Part shown: positions 1 through 5,199 of the stretch, one piece after another
Position numbering within the stretch: the stretch's first letter is position 1
Layout of the letters: the number at the start of each line of letters is the position of its first letter
Origin: PALSA-1355 sp031400775
Lineage (GTDB): Bacteria; Planctomycetota; Planctomycetia; Pirellulales; PALSA-1355
Assembly: GCA_031400775.1 (NCBI GenBank)
Contig: JANNQN010000269.1
Span: 1-8,064, forward strand
Length of the DNA stretch: 8,064 nt
Direction: 5' to 3'
The notes under the pieces: model-generated
What the model was told of the DNA's origin: nothing
Seen by the model: the letters and a program-made list of their open reading frames with translations, nothing else
Database searches by the model: none
Translations under genes and position numbers: made by a program

Positions 1-593
1 CGCGGAAAGGTCCAGGCGGCGCGGCGCGTGAGCATGCGCTCCGGGCCGAGCGAGCCAGCCGGAAGCTCCGCGTCCTCGCCGAGCAGGCATTCGGCCGGAT
101 CGATGCGGGCCAATTCGTCGGCCAATCGGGCGGGCGGAACGCAGGTGGCCTGAAAGCGACCCGTCGACAACTCGACCCAGGCCAGGCCCACGGTCCCGGG
201 CGTCGTCACCACGGCGGCCAGGTAGTTGCTCGCGCGCGGGTCGAGCAGGGCGTCGTCGGTCACGGTGCCGGCCGTGACGATCCGCGTGACCTCGCGGCGC
301 ACCAGTCCCTTGGCCTGCCGGGCGTCTTCGACCTGATCACAAATCGCCACCCGCAATCCGGCCGCGATCAGCTTGCCCAGGTAGCTTTCGAGTTGATGAT
401 AGGGAAAGCCCGCCATGGCGGTGGGATTTTCGCCCTTGTCCCGGCTGGTGAGCGCCAGCCCCAGCACGCGGGCCGCCGTGCTGGCGTCCTCGTGGAACAT
501 CTCGTAGAAGTCGCCCATGCGAAACAACAACAGCGCATCGGGACACGCCGCCTTGGCGTCCTGATACTGCTTCATCATGGGCGAGACTTGCAT
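1..593 (-). CDS. mutS: DNA mismatch repair protein MutS, N-terminal part (cut by window edge)
   Basis: MutS recognises mismatched bases and small loops in newly replicated DNA and recruits MutL for repair. About 197 N-terminal residues are in the window; the connector, clamp and ATPase domains lie beyond the left edge. The N-terminus reads MQVSPMMKQYQDAKAACPDA, followed by the mismatch-recognition domain with the diagnostic motif FRMGDFYEMF at residues 24-33. Phe29 and Glu31 correspond to the Phe-x-Glu pair that stacks on and hydrogen-bonds the mispaired base in known MutS proteins. AMAGFPYHQLESYLGKLI and VAICDQVED are further typical MutS blocks, and the connector domain begins around residue 115. 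The ATG at 591-593 is supported by GGAG six bases upstream within GAGGGAGAG. There is no in-frame stop up to the edge. The gene lies 161 bases downstream of the FliG-like gene on the same strand, and no strong terminator is visible between them, so cotranscription is possible. Confidence 0.96.
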   Translation of the reverse strand, partial: MQVSPMMKQYQDAKAACPDALLLFRMGDFYEMFHEDASTAARVLGLALTSRDKGENPTAMAGFPYHQLESYLGKLIAAGLRVAICDQVEDARQAKGLVRREVTRIVTAGTVTDDALLDPRASNYLAAVVTTPGTVGLAWVELSTGRFQATCVPPARLADELARIDPAECLLGEDAELPAGSLGPERMLTRRAAWTFP

Positions 594-754
594 CAAACTC
601 TCCCTCGCGCGCGTGTCTGAGCAATGCTAACAAACGTCCAGGGGACAGGGGAGGGGGCCAGCGTCTCAGTCATGTTGGCACAGAGGGCGGCGGCCCTGCG
701 CGCGGAGAATCCTAATGACTCGCCAGAAGTTGCCGCGCGATATTCACGCGGTTC

Positions 755-1267
755 TTAGCGGCGCGTGAAACGGCCCACGCGTCGCGCCAGTTCGCGTTCG
801 ACGTCGGCACGCACTTCATCGCTCACCGGGCCGATCGTCGCCAGGCGGCGCACGACCGCTGGCGCCTGCTCGGGCGATATTCGCGAGATGATCTGAGCCG
901 CCTGCGAGGCGGGCAAATGCGAGAGCACCAGGGCAATCGTCTGGGGATGCTCCGAGGCCAGCGCCTTGAACAGAATCTGGCTATCGACGTCCAACAGCAT
1001 TGCAAACGGCGCTGGCGGAGAATCTGGGGCGGCATCGGCATCGAGCGACTTCGCCCGGAGTGCGGATGCCGGAACATGCTTGGCCGCCGCTGCGAACTCA
1101 CTGGCGACGGCACTTCGTTCCGCGGTCGTGATCGGGCGTCTATTGGCCAGCTCCACGGTCAACGATTCCATCTCGAGCGGGTCGAGCTGGTCGAGCAAGT
1201 CGGCCGCTTGATAGCGCGGAAGACTCAAAAGCACGATGGCGGCTTTGCGCAGGTCAGCGGTCGACAT
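755..1267 (-). CDS. FliG-like protein with N-terminal and middle domains only
   Basis: This 170-residue protein resembles flagellar switch protein FliG but stops before the C-terminal torque domain; normal FliG is about 330 residues. Residues 7-60 (RKAAIVLLSLPRYQAADLL onward) match the FliG N-terminal domain that packs against the MS ring. Residues about 64-90 form an Ala/Pro-rich linker. Residues 94-165 match the FliG middle domain, with the EHPQT motif at 106-110 followed by IALVLSHLP; in FliG the EHPQ motif contributes to FliM binding. The chosen ATG at 1265-1267 has GGAG six bases upstream, and its first residues line up with typical FliG starts. A longer frame opens at a TTG at 1337-1339 (194 residues) but lacks a ribosome binding site. 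The stop is TAA. No other flagellar gene is in the window, so its role is unknown: it could be a paralogue with a regulatory or scaffold function, or a remnant. The family assignment is fairly sure, the function is not. Confidence 0.8.
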   Translation of the reverse strand: MSTADLRKAAIVLLSLPRYQAADLLDQLDPLEMESLTVELANRRPITTAERSAVASEFAAAAKHVPASALRAKSLDADAAPDSPPAPFAMLLDVDSQILFKALASEHPQTIALVLSHLPASQAAQIISRISPEQAPAVVRRLATIGPVSDEVRADVERELARRVGRFTRR

Positions 1268-1397
1268 GTCGAGCTCCGGAAATCGCCCCTCAATCGAGGT
1301 AGCGAAGTCTGTCAATTGTCGCAGGCGGATCGTCCACAAAGCCTTGTTTTGCAGCTATTTGCGACTCGTCGTCGCGTCTCTGCCAGTACTGCCAGCA

Positions 1398-1414
1398 AGC
1401 CTCGGCTCGAGGCT
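1398..1414. repeat. Perfect 7-bp inverted repeat (hairpin) AGCCTCG-GCT-CGAGGCT
   Basis: AGCCTCG at 1398-1404 pairs fully with CGAGGCT at 1408-1414 around a 3-base loop. An alternative outer pairing, CAAG (1396-1399) with CTTG (1416-1419), is possible. No T run follows on either strand, so it is not a standard terminator. It could be a structural element or a binding site upstream of the minus-strand FliG-like gene. Confidence 0.5.
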
Positions 1415-1528
1415 GCTTGTGCACCGCCGATTATCGTCCTTGGCGGCGACCAGGCTTGAACCAGAAGGCCTTAGAATCGGCAAAGCCCGAGCATTTTGCA
1501 GGAATCGAATAATTTTTGGCTGATTTGC

Positions 1529-1556
1529 TTGACAGGTCGAATCGGTTGGTTAAACT
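1529..1556 (+). promoter_or_regulatory. Candidate sigma70-type promoter, TTGACA-16-TAAACT
   Basis: A perfect -35 hexamer TTGACA (1529-1534) is followed after 16 bases by TAAACT (1551-1556), a 4 of 6 match to TATAAT. It points toward the PEP-CTERM gene, 310 bases away, with no convincing gene between, so it implies a long untranslated leader. The flanks are locally AT-rich in an otherwise GC-rich sequence, which supports it. Confidence 0.5.
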
Positions 1557-1658
1557 GTGTTGAGATTTCGCAACTTTCTGTCAGGCCACGCTAATGCACG
1601 CGAACATGAGTCGACTGTCAACCTGAAGGTTGGCACGCTCATGAACAATTCGGTGTTA

Positions 1659-1685
1659 GCGGACCCGCGGACCCTCAAAGTCCGC
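1659..1685. repeat. Tandem octamer GCGGACCC x2 plus pairing arm GTCCGC
   Basis: GCGGACCC occurs twice back to back (1659-1666 and 1667-1674). The sequence GTCCGC at 1680-1685 is complementary to GCGGAC in either copy, giving two mutually exclusive hairpins in the leader RNA, one with a 7-base loop (1667-1685) and one with a longer loop. It may be only a chance slippage repeat. Confidence 0.45.
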
Positions 1686-1857
1686 CGCTCGCCCGTCCGA
1701 CTCGCTCAGATGCAAATATGCGTCGTGCGACTCATCCAGAAGGACGGGAGCAATCGATCCGGTTTTGAACGAATCGGCAATTGATTGCGCAATCGACCGG
1801 CGTCTTGTTCCTCGCGTCTCCGCCTGCCCCGATGCATCGCGTGCATTGGATTTTTCT

Positions 1858-1863
1858 AAGGAG
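1858..1863 (+). promoter_or_regulatory. Ribosome binding site AAGGAG that questions the ATG start
   Basis: AAGGAG ends only two bases before the ATG at 1866, which is too close for usual initiation. It is eight bases from the in-frame GTG at 1872-1874, an ideal spacing. The PEP-CTERM protein may therefore start two residues later than the ATG suggests. Confidence 0.6.
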
Positions 1864-1865
1864 AC

Positions 1866-2582
1866 ATGCGAGTGTTGAAAGCAGCATATCGCAGTGACAT
1901 TTACACGAAGATATTCACGTTCGCCACGCTTGTCGCGGCGTTCCACTTGAACGCATCCCCGGCGTACGCAGTAAACCTGCCGGCCGGCACAGCGGCGTTC
2001 GCGACCGCCGAAGCCAAGCCCGATGGGGCTTCGAATTTGTTGCTCACTACGGGGGCGGTGTTTTTCGCGGCTCCCGGTTACTCGGGCACGTTGACCTCGA
2101 ATGTGTTCGATGGCGATGCCACCAATCCGAACGGGCCGACGGCGTTGACGTTTACGTATTTGATTACGAACGCCCCCTCCAGCACGCACGAGTTGCATCG
2201 TTTTACCGTGTCGAGCTTTCAGTCGTTTGCGACCGACGTCAGCTATTCTTCGCTGTCGGTGGGGCGGGAGCCGACGTTCATCGACCGCAATCCGCTTGGC
2301 GACGTGGTTGGTTTCACTTTCCCCACGCCGATCTTGCCGTTTCTTCCCACCTTCGGGGCATTGGAACCGGGTTTGACATCCCGTCTGTTGGTCATCCAGA
2401 CCGATGCGACGCGATTTACGCTTACGACAGCTTCGGTCATTAACGGCAGCACGACTAGCGTGTTGAGCCTAGCTCCCGACAAACTTGTTCCCGAACCGAG
2501 TACGCTGGCGCTGGGCGCCCTGGGCCTGATCGGCACGCTGGCGATTGCCATCCGCAAGCGCCGACGGGCAAGAGTGGCCTGA
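1866..2582 (+). CDS. PEP-CTERM sorting domain-containing secreted protein
   Basis: A 238-residue exported protein with two targeting signals. The N-terminus is a Sec signal peptide: a basic n-region (Arg2, Lys5, Arg9, Lys15), a hydrophobic core at about 16-28, and likely cleavage after Ala35 in SPAYA-V. The C-terminus is a classic PEP-CTERM tail: VPEPSTLALGALGLIG from residue 208, one hydrophobic span (about 212-228), then RKRRR. In known systems an exosortase cleaves at this tail, often linking the protein to exopolysaccharide or biofilm matrix. The middle (36-200) is Ser/Thr-rich, lacks Cys, and looks all-beta. Phrases such as LTFTYLITNAPSS and GDVVGFTF are of a type common in PEP-CTERM proteins of planctomycetes and cyanobacteria, with no known activity. 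The gene stands alone; no exosortase is in the window. It is followed by a strong terminator 32 bases after the stop. The start is the ATG at 1866 or the GTG at 1872. Confidence 0.9.
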   Translation: MRVLKAAYRSDIYTKIFTFATLVAAFHLNASPAYAVNLPAGTAAFATAEAKPDGASNLLLTTGAVFFAAPGYSGTLTSNVFDGDATNPNGPTALTFTYLITNAPSSTHELHRFTVSSFQSFATDVSYSSLSVGREPTFIDRNPLGDVVGFTFPTPILPFLPTFGALEPGLTSRLLVIQTDATRFTLTTASVINGSTTSVLSLAPDKLVPEPSTLALGALGLIGTLAIAIRKRRRARVA

Positions 2583-2614
2583 TCGAGCTAGATCATCCCT
2601 GACAACAACAATCG

Positions 2615-2652
2615 GCGAGCCCGGGGACAGTCCTTGGGCTCGCTGCTTTTTT
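2615..2652 (+). terminator. Intrinsic terminator of the PEP-CTERM gene
   Basis: GCGAGCCC (2615-2622) pairs perfectly with GGGCTCGC (2636-2643), an 8-bp GC-rich stem. The loop can form a further GGA/TCC pairing. TGC and then six T (2647-2652) follow. It lies 32 bases after the PEP-CTERM stop and 39 bases past the stop of the convergent DUF1501 gene. The opposite strand gives only a broken T-rich tail, so it would be weaker in that direction. Confidence 0.88.
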
Positions 2653-2681
2653 GCGCGGCGAGTCCCTCAGGCCCGAGCTTT

Positions 2682-4109
2682 TCAGGCAATCACGCCCTCG
2701 ATTGGCGATCCGCCGTGGGCGATCATCATCGGCCGGCCGGCCAGATCCGGAACCGTCATCTGCGGATCGACGCCCAGCAGCCGGTAGATCGTCGCCACGA
2801 CATCGCCCGGCGAAACCGGGTCCCGCGTGGGATAAGCGGCATGCCTGTCGGTCGCGCCGTAGACCGTTCCTTGTCGCACGCCGCCGCCGGTCAACAAGCT
2901 AAACCCGCACTGCGGCCAGTGGTCGCGTCCCGCCTTGGCGTTTACGCGGGGGCTACGCCCCATTTCGCCCATCACGACCACCAGCGTGGAGTCCAGCAAT
3001 CCGCGCTCCTCCAGGTCCTCGATCAGGGCCGGATAGGCCATGTCTAGAATCGGCAGGTTCTCGTCCTTGAGCATGCCGAAATTATTCTCGTGCATATCGT
3101 AAGAGTGCCCATTGGCGCCGAAGATCTCGGCATGCACGCTGACGAACGTCACCCCGGCCTCGACCAGCCGACGAGCCGTCAACAGGCTCGAACCGCTCAA
3201 GTTGCGACCGTAGCGGTCGCGCGTGGCGTCGGTCTCTTGCGACAAGTCGAATGCCTCGCGGGTCTTGCTCGACGAAAGCAGCGAAAACGCCTGCTGGGCG
3301 TGCCGGCTCATCGTGTCGATCGCGCGCGAGGCGTTCAGTTCCCGAAACCGATCGTCCAACTGGCGAGCCAGCGAGCGCCGGGCGTCGAGCCGGTTGACGG
3401 ACATGTCGGGCAAGGCATCCAGCGAGGGCATCATCGGCTGGCCGACGGGACGCACCGGATCGTAATTGGCCACCCGCGGCGCGCGATCGAAGGTCGGCTT
3501 GCAGAGCGAGAAAAAAGGATCGTATTGCCGCCCCAAATAGCCGCCATAAGGGCCAGGCCGCCGAATTCCTTCGCCCCAGCCCGGATAACACGGCATGCAC
3601 ACCGCGCCGGGCACGTCGCGCGGACCCAGTTGCAGATACTGGCAGATCGCGCCGATATCGGGCGGGTCGGTGTTCTTGGTGTGAATCTGCGCGTTGTCGC
3701 CGCCGGTATAGCCGGTCAGCATGGCCAGTGGATTGTGTGCATTGTAGTTGTGAGTTACGGTGCGGATCAGGCTGGCGCGGTGCATCCACCGCGACGTGCG
3801 CGACAGGTGCTCGCACACCGACAAGCCCGGCAGCGAGCTCGCGATTGGCCGAAACTCGCCGCGGATCTCGGCCGGCGCGTCGGGCTTCATGTCAAACATG
3901 TCCATGTGGCTGGGACCGCCCAGCAGGTTGAACAGGATGACGCTCTTGGCCGGTCCGCGGGGCGTGCCCGCGGATTGCGAGGCTTCGCCGGCACTCAACA
4001 GCCGCGGCCACGTCATGCCGCCGAACAGCGACAGGGCCCCGACGCGCATCAGCTCGCGGCGGCTGACGCCATCGCACAGCCGGGTTCGGCGGCCCAGTAT
4101 GCTCAGCAT
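2682..4109 (-). CDS. DUF1501 family protein with Tat signal
   Basis: A 475-residue DUF1501 protein, a family abundant in planctomycetes and related to the alkaline phosphatase/sulfatase fold; its substrate is not established. The N-terminus has a twin-arginine motif SRRELMR (residues 16-22), a hydrophobic stretch (23-34) and a likely cleavage region near SAGEA (39-43), so it is probably exported folded. Family blocks are clear: FNLLGGPSHMDMFDMKPDAP (60-79), LSVCEHLSRTSRWMHRASLI (96-115), HNYNAHNPLAMLTGY (120-134), VMGEMGRSPRVNAKAGRDHW (379-398), GGGVRQGTVYGATD (408-421), and a C-terminal TIYRLLGVDP. The length is full for the family. The ATG at 4107-4109 has AGGAG eight bases upstream. DUF1501 genes usually sit beside a DUF1549/DUF1553 cytochrome-like gene; none is adjacent here, so this is a solitary copy. 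It is divergent from the hemerythrin-like gene and convergent with the PEP-CTERM gene. Confidence 0.93.
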   Translation of the reverse strand: MLSILGRRTRLCDGVSRRELMRVGALSLFGGMTWPRLLSAGEASQSAGTPRGPAKSVILFNLLGGPSHMDMFDMKPDAPAEIRGEFRPIASSLPGLSVCEHLSRTSRWMHRASLIRTVTHNYNAHNPLAMLTGYTGGDNAQIHTKNTDPPDIGAICQYLQLGPRDVPGAVCMPCYPGWGEGIRRPGPYGGYLGRQYDPFFSLCKPTFDRAPRVANYDPVRPVGQPMMPSLDALPDMSVNRLDARRSLARQLDDRFRELNASRAIDTMSRHAQQAFSLLSSSKTREAFDLSQETDATRDRYGRNLSGSSLLTARRLVEAGVTFVSVHAEIFGANGHSYDMHENNFGMLKDENLPILDMAYPALIEDLEERGLLDSTLVVVMGEMGRSPRVNAKAGRDHWPQCGFSLLTGGGVRQGTVYGATDRHAAYPTRDPVSPGDVVATIYRLLGVDPQMTVPDLAGRPMMIAHGGSPIEGVIA

Positions 4110-4171
4110 GGTCGCGGGCTCCTGGCGGACATCGGAGGGCGGGAAGAGCTGGTAGGCGATGGCAGGCCCGT

Positions 4172-4199
4172 AGTATAACCATCCGCCGCCGGCAGTCCA
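4172..4199 (-). promoter_or_regulatory. Candidate promoter of the DUF1501 gene
   Basis: On the minus strand TGGACT (4199-4194, 4 of 6 to TTGACA) is followed after 16 bases by TATACT (4177-4172, 5 of 6 to TATAAT). Transcription would start about 55 bases before the ATG. This is a plausible match but is not unique evidence in GC-rich DNA. Confidence 0.4.
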
Positions 4200-4310
4200 C
4201 CAGCATCTGGCTCGTCAGGCAACCGCCGCGGCCAGGTGTCCCGGCCGCCGTAGGATGGAAAAACCAGTGGAAGAAACCGCTGCCCACAGTGCCGTGCGGG
4301 CTGCACAACG

Positions 4311-4316
4311 TAAAAT
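4311..4316 (+). promoter_or_regulatory. Possible -10 box (TAAAAT) of the hemerythrin-like gene
   Basis: TAAAAT matches TATAAT at 5 of 6 positions and lies 39 bases before the ATG at 4356 in a local AT-rich patch. No good -35 hexamer is found at 16-18 bases upstream, so this is a weak call. Confidence 0.3.
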
Positions 4317-4355
4317 TGAGCAGGGCCAGGTTCGCCGTTCCCGCAGGAGACGGTC

Positions 4356-4811
4356 ATGGATCATCTCGCCATTCCGCAGCAATTGCTCGTCGAGCATCAA
4401 ACGCTGGCTCACGTGACGAGCGCCTTGCGCGCCACGATCGGCTGGAAGTATCAAGGCGCCGACTTTACGAGAAAGCTGGAGAGCCTGCGATTCGTCGGCG
4501 AATCGTTCAAACGACATCTGAAGCGTCTGATGGAGCTGGAAGAATCGGATGGCTATATGTGCGTCGTCGGCGATTCGCGGCCGGAGCTGAAGGACGACGT
4601 CGAGGCCCTGAGTCGCGAGCACGCCCAGTTTCGCACGGCGCTACGCAGCACGCTGGGGCGGTTGCGGCGGCAGGCGAGTACCGATCACGAGGCCTTTAAC
4701 CTCGTGTGTGCCGATTTTCTGAATTTGCTCGACAAGCTCGACGAGCACGGCAAAGAAGAGACCGACCTGTTGCAAGAGGCCTTGCTCACGGACGAAGGGG
4801 GCGAGGGGTGA
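4356..4811 (+). CDS. Hemerythrin-like (HHE cation-binding) domain protein
   Basis: A 151-residue single-domain protein that fits the hemerythrin/HHE four-helix bundle, which holds a non-haem di-iron centre for O2, NO or oxidant sensing or iron handling. Candidate ligands fall at the expected helix positions: His14 (LLVEHQTL), His54 (FKRHLKRL) with Glu60/Glu62 nearby, His89 (SREHAQF), and His131 with Glu135 (DEHGKEE, an HxxxE pair). There is no signal peptide or membrane segment, so it should be cytoplasmic. The ATG is supported by AGGAG six bases upstream. The C-terminal tail is acidic and Gly-rich (TDEGGEG). It is monocistronic, divergent from DUF1501, with an intrinsic terminator about 150 bases downstream. 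The fold assignment is fairly firm; the ligand and the biological role are not visible in the sequence. Confidence 0.83.
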   Translation: MDHLAIPQQLLVEHQTLAHVTSALRATIGWKYQGADFTRKLESLRFVGESFKRHLKRLMELEESDGYMCVVGDSRPELKDDVEALSREHAQFRTALRSTLGRLRRQASTDHEAFNLVCADFLNLLDKLDEHGKEETDLLQEALLTDEGGEG

Positions 4812-4819
4812 GACAGGAA

Positions 4820-4845
4820 GGGGAGTAGGGGTTGGGGATTGGGGG
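4820..4845 (+). other. Potential G-quadruplex tract
   Basis: Four G runs (4, 4, 4 and 5 G) are separated by loops of 4, 2 and 3 bases, with a further TTGG after. This satisfies the usual G3+ N1-7 rule on the plus strand, starting nine bases after the hemerythrin-like stop codon. It would form in the mRNA 3' end or in the coding-strand DNA. Confidence 0.65.
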
Positions 4846-4962
4846 TTGGAGAAGAGGAACAGGAGTGATGCGGTTTGCGCGCGCTCGACCCCCGCGCGGT
4901 CCGTCAGGCCGACTCGCGTTACAGCGCGCGACGGTCGATTCGTACGACGCGTTCCTTTTGGG

Positions 4963-4995
4963 AAACCCCACCTCCGGCGAGGTGGGTTTTTATTT
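4963..4995 (+). terminator. Intrinsic terminator downstream of the hemerythrin-like gene
   Basis: CCCACCTC (4967-4974) pairs perfectly with GAGGTGGG (4979-4986) around the 4-base loop CGGC. TTTTTATTT (4987-4995) follows, and AAA precedes the stem. This is an 8-bp stem with a strong U tract. It insulates the ECF41 operon from upstream transcription. Confidence 0.9.
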
Positions 4996-5126
4996 GCGCC
5001 TATTGCTTCCCGTAGAAAGCGGGATAGCGGCGCCCGTCGGATGCGTTTCCGGGGCCGCTGTTCGCGCGTGCGGCTGCCACCGCCGGTCGTTAGAATTACC
5101 GGTAGCTGACAAAACTCGCGACATCC

Positions 5127-5154
5127 TGTCACAAACCGCCCCCCCACGACCGTC
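5127..5154 (+). promoter_or_regulatory. ECF41-type sigma-factor promoter TGTCACA-17-CGTC
   Basis: TGTCACA (5127-5133) and CGTC (5151-5154) are separated by 17 bases and lie 45 bases before the oxidoreductase ATG. From memory of published ECF41 work, the promoter recognised by these sigma factors is TGTCACA...CGTC with a spacer of about 16, found ahead of the gene neighbouring the sigma factor. The same operon encodes an ECF41 sigma factor here, which makes autoregulation likely. I did not notice another copy of TGTCACA in the window. The spacer contains a run of seven C (5139-5145). Confidence 0.82.
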
Positions 5155-5199
5155 TATAGGGGCGGACAGGCCGGGTTATTCTTTGCAGGAGCATAGACA

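Larger units (their letters stand above)
1268..1865. other. 598-base gene-free region between fliG-like gene and PEP-CTERM gene
   Basis: No convincing gene is seen on either strand; the short open frames here lack ribosome binding sites and recognisable content. The left part should hold the promoter of the minus-strand FliG-like gene, but I see no clear one. A 7-bp perfect hairpin lies at 1398-1414. From 1529 there is a sigma70-like promoter pointing right, so about 300 bases would form the untranslated leader of the PEP-CTERM gene. That leader holds a tandem octamer repeat (1659-1674), a 12-base perfect palindrome GATTGCGCAATC (1783-1794), a CAACCT/AGGTTG inverted repeat near 1619-1632, an ATGCA/TGCAT inverted repeat (1832-1846), and two CAATCGAyCGG-like copies at 1751 and 1790. 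Confidence 0.6.
4812..5199. other. 388-base noncoding region: G-rich tract, terminator and ECF41-type promoter
   Basis: No supported gene. In order it holds a G-quadruplex-like tract (4820-4845), a GC-rich stretch open in several frames but with no recognisable product (4860-4960), an intrinsic terminator (4963-4995), GC-rich inverted repeats such as TCCCG/CGGGA (about 5008-5024) and CCGGT/ACCGG (about 5082-5101), the ECF41-type promoter (5127-5154), and the ribosome binding site of the oxidoreductase gene (AGGAG, 5187-5191). Confidence 0.7.

Noticed and set aside
641..656. G-rich stretch upstream of mutS as a G-quadruplex
   Set aside because: Only three adequate G runs are present, so the standard four-run rule is not met.
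684..697. AGGGC/GCCCT hairpin between the FliG-like gene and mutS
   Set aside because: A 5-bp stem without a T run on either strand; not enough to call a terminator.
1557..1784. 75-codon plus-strand frame in the PEP-CTERM leader
   Set aside because: It starts at TTG at the -10 region with no ribosome binding site and no recognisable content; an internal ATG at 1641 also lacks one.
1656..2198. Minus-strand 180-codon frame overlapping the start of the PEP-CTERM gene
   Set aside because: Overlaps a gene with clear signal peptide and sorting tail; Arg-rich shadow composition.
3090..4178. Plus-strand open frame (362 codons) opposite the DUF1501 gene
   Set aside because: Shadow frame of a confidently identified Tat-exported DUF1501 protein; no family motif and low-complexity composition.
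4215..4622. Minus-strand 135-codon frame across the hemerythrin-like start
   Set aside because: Opposes a gene with a good ribosome binding site and conserved His/Glu pattern; no domain recognised.
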